Positions 5,965 through 14,901 of a DNA stretch of 64,000 nt are shown in pieces. Each line of letters begins with the position of its first letter. Position 1 is the stretch's first letter. Source of the DNA: SLST01 sp046538735 (GTDB lineage Bacteria; Spirochaetota; Spirochaetia; DSM-27196; SLST01); assembly GCA_046538735.1 (NCBI GenBank), contig JBKHII010000007.1, positions 1 through 64,000 on the forward strand, written 5' to 3'. A model generated the notes under the pieces. The model saw only the letters and a program-made list of their open reading frames with translations. It ran no database searches and was not told the origin of the DNA. The position numbers and the translations under genes are program-made.

Positions 5965-8448
5965 GTGACTCAGAACGTATTGCATCCGAACTGGCGCGAT
6001 TTTCTCAGCAACGACGTGAAGCCGGGACGTACGAAGGCGCAGCGCCAGGTCGTCCGTCAGGTCGTCAAGCGCGACGGCACGACCGAAACGTACAACCGAG
6101 CGAAGATCGGGAACGCAATCGCCGCAGCCTTCGACGCCGTGGGAGAGCCGGTTGCCGAGGAACGCATCGAGTTCCTCCTCCAGGCGGTGGAGCGCAAGCT
6201 CGCCGACTTCATGTCCGGCCGCCACCCGAACTCGGCGCCGGCGATCGAGGAGATCCAGGACATCGTGGAGACGGTCCTCGTGGAGGCTCAGGAGGTAGGC
6301 GTTGCGAAGTCGTACATCCTCTACCGGGCCCGGCACGAGGCGATGCGCGACACGCAGAAGCTGCTCCTGGACATCAACACGACCATGGACGGCTACCTCT
6401 CGCAGTCGGACTGGCGTGTAAACGAGAACGCGAACGTGAACTTCTCGCTCGGCGGCCTGATCCTTCACAACTCAGGGACGATCACGGCGAACTACTGGCT
6501 ACGCAACATCTACCCGGAGGCGATCGCGCAGGCGCACCGCAACGCGGACATGCACATCCACGATCTCTCGATGTTCAGCGGCTACTGCGCGGGCTGGAGC
6601 CTCCGGCAGCTCATCCAGGAAGGCCTCGGCGGCGTGCCGGACAAGATCACGAGCAAGCCCGCGAAACACCTCAACACGCTCATCCAGCAGGTCGTGAACT
6701 TCCTCGGGATCATGCAGAACGAGTGGGCGGGAGCGCAGGCGTTCAGCAGCTTCGACACCTACCTCGCCCCCTTCGTGAAGATCGACAACCTGGATCTCGC
6801 CGAAGTCCGGCAGGCGATCCAGAGCTTCATCTTCGGCGTGAACACACCGAGTCGCTGGGGCAGCCAGGCGCCGTTCACGAACATCACGCTCGACTGGAAC
6901 GTACCGCACGACCTCCGCGACAAGCCGGCGATCGTCGCGGGCGAGGAACAGACGTTCACGTACGGCGAATGCCAGGCGGAGATGGACCTCGTCAACCGCG
7001 CCTTCATCGAGCTCATGCTCCGGGGCGACGCGAACGGTCGCGGCTTCCAGTACCCGATCCCCACGTACAACATCACCGAGGACTTCGACTGGGAGTCTCC
7101 CAACGCCGGGCTGCTTTTCGAGATGACCGCGAAGTACGGCACCCCCTACTTCCAGAACTTCGTCAACTCCGACCTGGATCCCGGTGACGTTCGTTCGATG
7201 TGCTGCCGCCTCCAGCTCGACAAGCGCGAGCTTCGCAAGCGCGGCGGCGGACTCTTCGGCTCGGACGAGTTCACGGGATCGATCGGCGTGGTCACGATCA
7301 ACCTGCCGCGCATCGGCTACCTCGCCGCAGATGAAGCCGACTACTTCGCGCGTCTCGACTACCTGATGGACCTCGCGGCGGAGAGCCTCACGATCAAGCG
7401 CAAAGTCATTAACCGGCTGCTCGACGCGGGCCTCTTCCCCTACACGAGCCGTTACCTGAAGCACCTCAACAACCACTTCTCCACGATCGGGCTCGTGGGA
7501 ATGAACGAGAGTCTGCTCAACCTCAAGAACGTCACGATCGTGGACGCGGAGGGGCGCGACTTCGCGCTTCGCGTCCTCGAGCACATGCGCAACCGTCTCG
7601 CGGACTACCAGGAGGAAACGGGCGACCTATTCAACCTGGAGGCGACCCCCGCCGAGAGCACGAGCTACCGACTCGCCAAGCACGACCGCGAGGCGTTCCC
7701 CGACATCATCACGAGCGGCGACGACGAACCGTACTACACGAACAGCTCGCAGCTCCCGGTGAACCACACGGACGACATCTTTGACGCGCTCGACCTCCAG
7801 GACGAGCTCCAGGTTCAATACACGGGCGGTACCGTCTTCCACGGCTTCCTCGGTGAGGCGCTGGACGACTGGCGGAGCTGCGCGAAGCTCGTCCGTACCG
7901 TCGCGCACACGTATCGGCTTCCCTACTTCACGCTCTCGCCGACCTTCTCGGTCTGCCCCACGCACGGATACCTCGCAGGCGAGCACTTCGAATGCCCCGA
8001 GTGCGGCGCAGAAACCGAAATCTACACGCGGATCGTGGGCTACTACCGAAGCCTCAAGAACTGGAACAGAGGCAAACGCGAGGAGTACCGCCACCGCGTG
8101 ACGTTCCACGGTTCAGACGCGCAGGCGACGGCGGACACCGCCGCCGGCGACGCAGCTCCACCGGCGCCGCCGCAAGCGCCGGCCGCGTCGCCTGCATCGT
8201 ACGCCTACTTCTTCCGCGCCGGCTGCCCCAATTGTCCTCCGGTTCGTGAGTTCGTGGAGCAGCTCGGCATGCCGGGAGAGGTGGTGAACGTGGACACGCC
8301 CGCAGGGATGCAGGCCGCGATCACGCACCAGGTCCTCTCAACTCCCACGGTGCTCTTCTTCGACGAGTCGGGATCTGAACTGGCGCGCGCGGGCAGCGTG
8401 AATCAGGCGCAGCGGCTCGTCCCGCAGCCGCTCGGGGCGCCGGGATAG
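5965..8448 (+). CDS. nrdD: Anaerobic ribonucleoside-triphosphate reductase with C-terminal thioredoxin-like domain
   Basis: This oxygen-sensitive glycyl-radical enzyme makes deoxynucleotides from ribonucleotides. The GTG at 5965 is chosen because GAGGGAGGG precedes it; an upstream frame from 5842 overlaps nrdR. In 827 residues I see an ATP cone (about 30-125), the active-site cysteine C208 in GYCAGW, the C413-C414 pair in MCCRLQ, a zinc site C664-x2-H667...C677-x2-C680, and the radical glycine G692 in RIVGYYR. After an Ala/Pro linker comes an extra thioredoxin/glutaredoxin-like domain (about 745-825) with C754-P-N-C757 and a cis-proline in LSTPTV. Family members usually end soon after the radical site. 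The fusion suggests a dithiol protein, not formate, supplies electrons. The stop overlaps the nrdG start by one base. Confidence 0.95.
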   Translation: MTQNVLHPNWRDFLSNDVKPGRTKAQRQVVRQVVKRDGTTETYNRAKIGNAIAAAFDAVGEPVAEERIEFLLQAVERKLADFMSGRHPNSAPAIEEIQDIVETVLVEAQEVGVAKSYILYRARHEAMRDTQKLLLDINTTMDGYLSQSDWRVNENANVNFSLGGLILHNSGTITANYWLRNIYPEAIAQAHRNADMHIHDLSMFSGYCAGWSLRQLIQEGLGGVPDKITSKPAKHLNTLIQQVVNFLGIMQNEWAGAQAFSSFDTYLAPFVKIDNLDLAEVRQAIQSFIFGVNTPSRWGSQAPFTNITLDWNVPHDLRDKPAIVAGEEQTFTYGECQAEMDLVNRAFIELMLRGDANGRGFQYPIPTYNITEDFDWESPNAGLLFEMTAKYGTPYFQNFVNSDLDPGDVRSMCCRLQLDKRELRKRGGGLFGSDEFTGSIGVVTINLPRIGYLAADEADYFARLDYLMDLAAESLTIKRKVINRLLDAGLFPYTSRYLKHLNNHFSTIGLVGMNESLLNLKNVTIVDAEGRDFALRVLEHMRNRLADYQEETGDLFNLEATPAESTSYRLAKHDREAFPDIITSGDDEPYYTNSSQLPVNHTDDIFDALDLQDELQVQYTGGTVFHGFLGEALDDWRSCAKLVRTVAHTYRLPYFTLSPTFSVCPTHGYLAGEHFECPECGAETEIYTRIVGYYRSLKNWNRGKREEYRHRVTFHGSDAQATADTAAGDAAPPAPPQAPAASPASYAYFFRAGCPNCPPVREFVEQLGMPGEVVNVDTPAGMQAAITHQVLSTPTVLFFDESGSELARAGSVNQAQRLVPQPLGAPG

Positions 8449-9164
8449 TGGGTTCGCTCGATCGGCTCGGACTGCTCAAGACGAGCCTCGCGGACTACCC
8501 GGGCGAGGTTGCGGCGGTGCTCTTCACGGCCGGCTGCAATCTCCGCTGCCCATACTGTCACAATCCTGAGCTCGTGCACGGACAACACCCGGCCGATTTT
8601 CTTTCTCGAGACGAGGTGGAGGCCTTCCTCCGGAAGCGCGCGAATGTGCTCACCGGTGTGTGCATCACCGGCGGCGAACCGCTCCTTCACGACGGGCTCG
8701 CCGGACTCGTGGACTTCATCCACGGACTCGGCCTCAAGGTCAAGATCGACACGAACGGCATGCTCCCCGATCGTATCGCCCCTCTCGAGGCGGACTACCT
8801 CGCGCTTGATCTGAAGCTCGCTCCGGAGCGATACGCCGAGTCGCTCGCCGCTCCTGCGTCCGCCGGCGAGCGCATCGAACGCGCCGTCCTCGAGGTGCGC
8901 CGCCATCCGGCCCCCGCCGAGTTCCGCACGACCGTCGTTCCCGGACTCGTTCATCGATCGGACGCGGAGCGGATCGTCTCGATGCTTCGCCCGGGAGACC
9001 GCTACGTACTCGCCGCCTTCCACCCGGGCACCACGCTGGACCCGATCTTCGAGGCGGTCGCCGCCCCGCCTCTGAAACTGCTCGAGGAGTACGCTGAGCT
9101 CGCACGAGCGCAAGGCGCCGAGTGCAGGATCAGAGCCCCCCGGGAGACGAGCGGGTCGGCATGA
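8448..9164 (+). CDS. nrdG: Anaerobic ribonucleotide reductase activating protein (radical SAM)
   Basis: NrdG uses S-adenosylmethionine and a 4Fe-4S cluster to generate the glycyl radical on NrdD. The 238-residue protein has the radical-SAM triad C-NLR-C-PY-C near residue 30, followed by the SAM-binding ITGGEPLL. Its GTG start overlaps the nrdD stop (TAGTG), so translation is coupled. The family includes short NrdG proteins and longer pyruvate-formate-lyase activase relatives; position next to nrdD settles the partner. Confidence 0.93.
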   Translation: MGSLDRLGLLKTSLADYPGEVAAVLFTAGCNLRCPYCHNPELVHGQHPADFLSRDEVEAFLRKRANVLTGVCITGGEPLLHDGLAGLVDFIHGLGLKVKIDTNGMLPDRIAPLEADYLALDLKLAPERYAESLAAPASAGERIERAVLEVRRHPAPAEFRTTVVPGLVHRSDAERIVSMLRPGDRYVLAAFHPGTTLDPIFEAVAAPPLKLLEEYAELARAQGAECRIRAPRETSGSA

Positions 9165-9173
9165 TCCGCTGTT

Positions 9174-9203
9174 TTGCCCACGGCAAGCCTCTGTAACTAC
9201 ATT
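9174..9203 (+). promoter_or_regulatory. Promoter of the MCE lipid-transport operon
   Basis: TTGCCC (9174-9179) and TACATT (9198-9203) are 18 bp apart just after nrdG. This would give the transport operon its own promoter. The first three bases of the -35 box are the TTG that would otherwise serve as the start codon of the next gene. Confidence 0.4.
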
Positions 9204-10169
9204 CTACGTATCGATAAGAGAAGCAGAACGACAAGAATCAGGCTCGCCGTCTTCTTCCTGATGTCGATCGGCGGTTTCGTTGCATTCGCCGTGATCGTGG
9301 CGGGGCAGAACCTCTGGCAGCAGTATGACGCCTACTACATTCGCTACACGGATACTTCGGTCTCGGGCATCCAGGTAGGAGGCACCGTCATCTACCAGGG
9401 CATCGCCGTCGGCACGATCGAATCGATCCACATCGACCCGCAGGACGTACAGAGCATCGTCGTTGAGATCAACGTACAGCAAGGTACACCGATCAAGACG
9501 GACGTCACGGCCGAGATCGTTCCGGTCGGCATCACGGGTATCTCGCAGATCGAGCTCTCCGGTGGCACCCGGGACGCGGAACGGCTCGATCCCGGGTCCT
9601 TCATCGCGCCGGCCGACTCTACGGTCACTCAGGTCACCGAGTCGGCGCAGTCAATCTTGCGCGGGATCGAGACCCTCCTCGCCGACATCTCCGGCGTGTT
9701 GGGTCAGGTGGAAGAGGAAGGCGTGGGCAACATCCTCTCACAGGCGGACGAAATGGTGGCCGAGAATCGGGAGACGATTCGCAACCTCCTGAGCGAGCTC
9801 GAATCAACGGCTGCCGGACTCGCCTCCGTCACGCGCGAGGTCGGGCGGGTTGCCGGAACTACGAGCGAGATCGCCTCCGGACTGGAGTCCACGATCGCAT
9901 CCACGGCCCCACGTATCGACGAGACGACACAACTCCTCGCCGACACCGTCCGGGCCGTGAACCAGATCGCCACTTCGGGCGAGGTCGAGCGCATGACCGC
10001 TGCCGCCGGCAGTATCGCCGACGAGGTCGATCTCCTCGTCCGCCGGAACGCGTCCGAGATCGAGGAGGCGGTGGAGACGCTCAACGATACGCTTCGTCTC
10101 CTGAACAACTTCGCGTTCCAGATCAACGCCGACCCCTCGCTCTTGGTGGTTCCGGAGGAGCAGCAGTGA
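9174..10169 (+). CDS. mlaD: MCE-domain substrate-binding protein of an Mla-type transporter
   Basis: This inner-membrane-anchored periplasmic protein should carry phospholipid or other lipid between an MlaFE-type ABC transporter and the outer membrane. It has one N-terminal transmembrane helix (about residues 24-43), an MCE domain (about 55-130, with VSGIQVGGTVIYQGIAVGTI and ITGISQIEL) and a long helical tail with regularly spaced heptads to residue 331. The boundaries are secure except the start. TTG at 9174 is the only conventional start upstream of the helix, but it is also a predicted -35 box. The downstream frame would begin at the ATC of 9210 (IDKRSRTTRIRL), six bases after the -10 box. 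The next gene overlaps by four bases. Confidence 0.88.
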   Translation: MPTASLCNYILRIDKRSRTTRIRLAVFFLMSIGGFVAFAVIVAGQNLWQQYDAYYIRYTDTSVSGIQVGGTVIYQGIAVGTIESIHIDPQDVQSIVVEINVQQGTPIKTDVTAEIVPVGITGISQIELSGGTRDAERLDPGSFIAPADSTVTQVTESAQSILRGIETLLADISGVLGQVEEEGVGNILSQADEMVAENRETIRNLLSELESTAAGLASVTREVGRVAGTTSEIASGLESTIASTAPRIDETTQLLADTVRAVNQIATSGEVERMTAAAGSIADEVDLLVRRNASEIEEAVETLNDTLRLLNNFAFQINADPSLLVVPEEQQ

Positions 10170-12271
10170 GAAGATGCCTGATCGTCACGCTCGCCACCGG
10201 GACGCTGCTCGTATTCGCCGGTTGCATCACGCGGCCCGCGAGTCCCGATTCGTATTACTCGCTCTCGTATCTGCAGCGATCTGAGAAGGACGGGCTGTTC
10301 CGCAGCGAACCCTTCGACGCCACGGTGCACGTCCGCGACACGAGAGTCGCTCAGGCGTACACGCGCCCGCAAATCGTCGTCCGAGGGATCGGCCCGCAAT
10401 TCGAGTATCTCGGCAATGAGCTCTGGGGCGTAGATCTCAGAACTACCGTCGCGGGCCTGGTCTCAAGACGCCTGGAATCCTACGGTATCTTCGCCGCGAC
10501 GCAACGGGATTTCGAGCGGGAGGACGCCGACTACGAGCTCCGGTCGTCGCTCGGTGCAATCGAGTACGTCCGCTACGAAGGGACCCGCCAGGCTCGCGTA
10601 GAAATCGAGCTCTCGCTGTGGAACGTTCGGGAGCGGGAGCAAGTCGTCGTCCACCGCGGCTCCGCCCGCCGGTCCGTGTTTGGTGACGACGTCTCGATCT
10701 TCGTTTCCGAGGCAAACGAAATGCTCTTTGAGCAGATCGACGCGTTTCTCGAACGGGTCGCCGGCTACCTGGAGACCGGCGAGCCGCAGACCGCGCTACT
10801 CACCGATCGCCGCGCGGAGCGAGACCAGGAAGAAGAGACCGGACCTGGGGTGCTGCTTCTTCCCGCGCTCGGGCAGTCGGAGAACCAGCCGTACTACACG
10901 ATCATCGGATCGGACGGCACTGTCCGCGGAAGCGGGCAGTTTGGAGTGCCCGTCGACCTTGCTCCAGGAACGTACTCCGTCGCCTTCGGCTCAGGACCCG
11001 AGGACGAGCAAATGACGATCGATCGCGTTACGATCTCGCCCCGCGAGCGCACGATCGTTGAGCCAACGTGGGCCGCAATGACGGTTGAGATCATTGACGA
11101 GACGCGCGAGCAGGTTCGGGCGCGCTACGACATCTACGACGCGGAGACGGGCGTCAGCTACGGTGGTCGCATCTCGCAGTCCGAGGCGCTCGTAGCCTCG
11201 CAGACTGTGTGGATTCTGCCTCCGGCGCGCTACAAGATCGTCATCAACAACCGCCCGTTCAACACGCTTCGCGATTTCATCACGGTCAACCTGGTCGCCG
11301 GACGAAGCGAGGACCTGACGATCGTGGTGGGCTCGGACGACTCCGGCAACGTCACCTCGATGCTCGGAGCGGGTAACGTGGATCTCGATGAGATCGCACC
11401 CGAGGACACACCGCTCCGCCTCACGAGCGCCATCAACGGCAGCTTCTCATTCACGCTGGACAATCGTGACGCACCGGACGACTTCGAGGCGGTCTACTTC
11501 CTCGACTCGGAGATCGATACCGAGCTCGTCTACGAAACAGGGCCGTTGCGGTACGACCTGGAGAACAACGTTGCCATCGGCCTCAACGCCTTGAACGCGC
11601 GACCGTTGCGGGTGGCCTCGGACGAGTTCCGCCTGCGCAACACGCTGGTCTACGGCCTGACCAACCTCTATGGCGTCTACGCGCGAGCGGACGCGTCCGC
11701 GACGATCGTGGGTCGGCGCGTCGTCCCGGACGAGCCTACGAACTACGTGAAGCGAGACAACGGCACCACGGTGGAACGCGAGACGGATGCCGAGCTCATC
11801 GTGCTCTCGCCGCCGTTCCTTCCGGTCACGCTGCGCGAGGGGGCCGGCATCAGCATCGCTGCGCTCCGCAGCCAACGTGCCGAACTGGGTATCCGCGGCG
11901 GCGTGGGCGCCACTCAAACGATCCGCTACAACGTGTACGAGAGCGCCGGCACCGAGACGATCGACGAGAGCCCGTACAACGTCTACTCGCGCCGCGAGTC
12001 CGAGTTCGCCACCGGGTTTGAGATCTCCGCCTCGGCAACGTTCCAGTTGCCGCTCAGCACCACGGTCAGCTCGGTGGCAGAGCTCTTCGTGCCCTTCAAC
12101 GATGTCGGGTCCGCGTCGGTCGAATGGGAGAACGTCGTGAGCATCGTGCTCGTGAACAACGTCTCGCTCTACTATCGTTTCGTGTTGGCCAACGCCGCGA
12201 CCGCGGACGACGACCACTACCTCGTCCAGGATCACGGCGTGTTCATCCGTCTCAACTACTTGTTCAGATGA
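10166..12271 (+). CDS. PqiC-like lipoprotein fused to a predicted outer-membrane beta-barrel
   Basis: This 701-residue protein starts with a lipoprotein signal (lipobox FAGC, C20). Residues about 28-215 resemble the ABC-transporter auxiliary lipoprotein domain of PqiC/YmbA, with the diagnostic RPQIVVR and GNELWGVDL. Residues about 225-400 look like one or two small beta-sandwich domains. From about 430 to the end, alternating polar/hydrophobic strands with many Tyr and Phe end in FIRLNYLF plus R, as expected for an outer-membrane barrel. PqiC relatives are usually about 190 residues, so the long C-terminal part is unusual. It sits between mlaD and mlaE genes with four-base overlaps on both sides, so it is the likely outer-membrane end of this lipid transporter. 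The barrel call is from residue pattern only. Confidence 0.72.
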   Translation: MRRCLIVTLATGTLLVFAGCITRPASPDSYYSLSYLQRSEKDGLFRSEPFDATVHVRDTRVAQAYTRPQIVVRGIGPQFEYLGNELWGVDLRTTVAGLVSRRLESYGIFAATQRDFEREDADYELRSSLGAIEYVRYEGTRQARVEIELSLWNVREREQVVVHRGSARRSVFGDDVSIFVSEANEMLFEQIDAFLERVAGYLETGEPQTALLTDRRAERDQEEETGPGVLLLPALGQSENQPYYTIIGSDGTVRGSGQFGVPVDLAPGTYSVAFGSGPEDEQMTIDRVTISPRERTIVEPTWAAMTVEIIDETREQVRARYDIYDAETGVSYGGRISQSEALVASQTVWILPPARYKIVINNRPFNTLRDFITVNLVAGRSEDLTIVVGSDDSGNVTSMLGAGNVDLDEIAPEDTPLRLTSAINGSFSFTLDNRDAPDDFEAVYFLDSEIDTELVYETGPLRYDLENNVAIGLNALNARPLRVASDEFRLRNTLVYGLTNLYGVYARADASATIVGRRVVPDEPTNYVKRDNGTTVERETDAELIVLSPPFLPVTLREGAGISIAALRSQRAELGIRGGVGATQTIRYNVYESAGTETIDESPYNVYSRRESEFATGFEISASATFQLPLSTTVSSVAELFVPFNDVGSASVEWENVVSIVLVNNVSLYYRFVLANAATADDDHYLVQDHGVFIRLNYLFR

Positions 12272-13335
12272 TCGAGCTCCACGATTCCGCGCTTCGGCTG
12301 TCAGGCGAGATCACCCGGTCGACCGTTCCCGAGCTCTTCGCCGAGTTCCGCCGCCGCAAACCGAACGGGGTCCGGACGATCGACCTCTCACGGGTAGAGA
12401 AGCTCGACAACGCGGGGGCCGCCTTTCTCGAGTACGTTCGCGACCGTCAGGCTACGCCCCCTTCGTTCGTTGGGGCGAATGAGACGGTATCTCACGCGCT
12501 CGAGCTGTTCGCCGGTTCGCCGGCGGTTCGGTCGGCACCGGAGGTTCGGCGCGGTCCGCTCGAGCGCCTCGGTGATTCGATCCTGCGTACGCTGGTCGCG
12601 GCTCGCGACTACTTTCGGCTCGCTGCCGACATCGTCTACTGGACGCTCGCGGCACCTTTCGACCGCCGGTCGCGCCGCGCCGGCTCGGTGGGCGACCAGT
12701 GCGAGCGGATCGGCCTTCGTGCAGTGCCGATCGTCGCCTTCCTCGCCCTCGTCCTGGGCGTCATTGTCGTTCTCCAGGCCGCCGTACAGCTGCGCCGATT
12801 CGGCGCTACGCTCTACGTGGTGGACCTGCTCGGGGTCTCCATGACGCGCGAGACGGGCCCGCTGTTCACCGCCATCATCGTCGCCGGCCGGAGCGGGGCG
12901 GCCATCACGGCTCAACTCGCCACGATGCGCGTGACCGAGGAGCTTGACGCGCTGACCGTCATGGCGCTCGACCCCATCCGCTACGTCGTCGTCCCGATGA
13001 TGCTCGGCATGCTGCTCACGATCCCGCTTCTCACGGCGATCTCCGTCCTCGTGGGTATCGCAGGAGGGGTTGGTATCGCCGCGTTGAGCCTCGATCTCTC
13101 CGCGGAGACCTTCGCCAATCGCCTTGCGGAGATCGTCGGCCGGCTCGATCTCTTCGTAGGAATCGCCAAGAGCTTCTTCTTCGGCGCCGCGATCGTGCTC
13201 ACGGCGTCCTACTTCGGTCTCACCTCAAGCGGTGGCGCCGAGGGAGTCGGAAGCTCCACGACCCGGAGCGTCGTCGTCTCGATCTTCGCCGTGATCGTGC
13301 TCAACGCGCTCTTCAGCCTGCTCTATCTCGTATGA
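12268..13335 (+). CDS. mlaE: MlaE-type permease with N-terminal STAS domain
   Basis: This is the membrane subunit of an MlaFE-like ABC lipid transporter. The first 80 or so residues form a STAS domain (LRLSGEITRSTVPELFAEF, IDLSRVEKLDNAGAAFLEY), which in E. coli is a separate protein, MlaB. The rest is the MlaE/YrbE permease with about five membrane segments and the conserved TRETGPLFTAIIVAGRSGAAITAQL and MRVTEELDAL. The start at 12268 overlaps the previous stop (ATGA); a longer frame beginning at 12124 is an artefact of overlap. The final bases overlap the ATPase gene in the same way. The fused STAS domain probably contacts the ATPase. Confidence 0.93.
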   Translation: MIELHDSALRLSGEITRSTVPELFAEFRRRKPNGVRTIDLSRVEKLDNAGAAFLEYVRDRQATPPSFVGANETVSHALELFAGSPAVRSAPEVRRGPLERLGDSILRTLVAARDYFRLAADIVYWTLAAPFDRRSRRAGSVGDQCERIGLRAVPIVAFLALVLGVIVVLQAAVQLRRFGATLYVVDLLGVSMTRETGPLFTAIIVAGRSGAAITAQLATMRVTEELDALTVMALDPIRYVVVPMMLGMLLTIPLLTAISVLVGIAGGVGIAALSLDLSAETFANRLAEIVGRLDLFVGIAKSFFFGAAIVLTASYFGLTSSGGAEGVGSSTTRSVVVSIFAVIVLNALFSLLYLV

Positions 13336-14084
13336 GTGACTCGCGGCCCGTCGTAGAGATTCGCGACCTCCATGCGCGTCTGTCCGGAAAGGATGTTCTG
13401 AGGGGCGTGAGCGCGGCCGTGCCGCCGGGCTCGATCACGGTTGTGCTCGGAGCGAGCGGGTCCGGGAAGACTACGCTGCTCAAGCACATCCTCGGCCTTC
13501 TTCCGGCGACGAGAGGAACGGTTCACGTCTTCGGCGAGGACCTCTCGCAGGTCACCGAGCCAGAGCTTGCCTCGATCAGACGTCGACTCGGCATGCTCTT
13601 CCAGGCCGGAGCGCTCCTCAACTCCCGCACGGTCGGGCGCAACGCTCGTATTCCGCTCGAGCAGCATACCAGGCTGCCCGATCCGATCATCGATCGCATC
13701 GTGCGCACGAAGCTACGGCTGGTTGGGCTGCCGGAATCCGCGGATCGCCTGCCGGGAGATCTCTCGGGCGGAATGAGGAAACGCGCCGCCCTCGCGCGCG
13801 CGCTCGCCCTTGATCCCGAACTCCTGCTCTGCGACGAACCGTCCTCCGGGCTCGACCCGCCCACGTCCGAAGCGCTCGATCGCCTTCTCATCAACCTCCG
13901 CGAGACGCTCCGGATGACGATGCTCGTCATCTCGCACGACATCGCAAGCGTTCGACGCATCGCGGACCATGTCCTCTTCCTGTACGAGGGTCGCATCGCC
14001 TTCCAGGGAACGATGCAGGAGGCGGATGCCTCGTCCGAGCCGTCGCTCAGAGAATTTCTCGCGGCCTCGGGGCTGCCGGAGTGA
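13332..14084 (+). CDS. mlaF: ABC transporter ATPase, MlaF type
   Basis: This 250-residue ATPase powers the MCE lipid transporter encoded by the three upstream genes. It has Walker A GASGSGKTTL, the signature LSGGMRKRAALARA, Walker B LLLCDEPSSGLDP and the switch histidine in VISHD. The signature form GGMRKR is the one seen in MlaF proteins. It overlaps mlaE by four bases (ATGA) and is the last gene of the operon. A hairpin follows at 14147-14168, but its T-tract serves the opposite strand. Confidence 0.94.
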   Translation: MSDSRPVVEIRDLHARLSGKDVLRGVSAAVPPGSITVVLGASGSGKTTLLKHILGLLPATRGTVHVFGEDLSQVTEPELASIRRRLGMLFQAGALLNSRTVGRNARIPLEQHTRLPDPIIDRIVRTKLRLVGLPESADRLPGDLSGGMRKRAALARALALDPELLLCDEPSSGLDPPTSEALDRLLINLRETLRMTMLVISHDIASVRRIADHVLFLYEGRIAFQGTMQEADASSEPSLREFLAASGLPE

Positions 14085-14139
14085 GCACACTCCCGGCAGC
14101 CGCGCTCCGACCGCGAACGGGCCCGGCATCAACCGTCAG

Positions 14140-14168
14140 AAAAAAAGGGCTGCCCGTTCAGGCAGCCC
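14140..14168 (-). terminator. Intrinsic terminator of the flaA operon
   Basis: An 8-bp perfect stem (GGGCTGCC at 14147-14154 with GGCAGCCC at 14161-14168) is followed on the minus strand by seven Ts (14140-14146). It lies 22 bp after the stop of the last flaA gene and is the clearest terminator in the first third of the window. Confidence 0.85.
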
Positions 14169-14190
14169 CGGATACTCGGTCTCTTCGGCC

Positions 14191-14892
14191 TTACCAGCTG
14201 TCTACCATATCGTCTTCGTCGCGACTCTCTTCCGCGAAGAGGTCGGTCAGCACACGCAGGCCGTCGAAATAGACGTAGTAGGTGCCGTAGGTTTCCAGGA
14301 GCGCGGGCTCAATCATGAATCCGAGAATCTGGATGCCCATCCGGTCGTTGTAGTGGTAGTCACGCTGCACGAGCGTGGGCGGCACGGCAACGGTCATCTC
14401 CTTCCAGCCGGAGAAGTTCAGCGTGCCCATATTGAGCACGTTCACGTTCCCGAAGTAGTCGGCGACCACGACGTTGAGTCGGTGGTTGAAGTTTCGACCG
14501 ACGACCCAGACGCTGATCGTCTTGGCGATACCGGGAACCTGCAGTGGGCGAATCGGCTGAACGTAGATCTCCGCGTTTCCGCGACGGAAGAACGAGGCCT
14601 TCACGCCGAGAACGAACTCGTCCGGCGTTGCAATACCGATCTCCTCTTCCTCGGGGAGCGGCTCCTTGTCGGCCGGCCCACCCTCGAATCGCCGGCTCTC
14701 AATAACGCCCTGGTCGATCGGCATGTACACGCGCCAGAAACCGGAGTCCTCGAACTTGGAGACCGATACTTCCTGCAGCAGCTGCTGCGCAGTGTCTTGG
14801 CCCAGATCCGCCGCCTCGGGTTCGGCCTGCTGAGCTCCGAGGAGCATCGCCGTGCCGGCAATTAGAATGGTAAGTAGCAGTACTCGCTTCAT
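14191..14892 (-). CDS. flaA: FlaA-family periplasmic flagellar sheath protein (second copy)
   Basis: Spirochaetes coat the FlaB core of their periplasmic flagella with FlaA, which is exported through the Sec pathway. This 233-residue protein has a signal peptide (residues 1-20, ending LLGAQQ) and a FlaA-like body: SVWVVGRNFNHRLNVVVADYFGNV, the LNFSGWKEMTVAVP stretch and YVYFDGLRVLTDLF near the end. It shares these blocks with its upstream neighbour, 9 bp away, but is clearly divergent from it. The start has AGGAGA eight bases upstream. A strong terminator follows. It could equally be named flaA2; copy numbering is arbitrary. Confidence 0.85.
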   Translation of the reverse strand: MKRVLLLTILIAGTAMLLGAQQAEPEAADLGQDTAQQLLQEVSVSKFEDSGFWRVYMPIDQGVIESRRFEGGPADKEPLPEEEEIGIATPDEFVLGVKASFFRRGNAEIYVQPIRPLQVPGIAKTISVWVVGRNFNHRLNVVVADYFGNVNVLNMGTLNFSGWKEMTVAVPPTLVQRDYHYNDRMGIQILGFMIEPALLETYGTYYVYFDGLRVLTDLFAEESRDEDDMVDSW

Positions 14893-14901
14893 CGATCTCT
14901 C

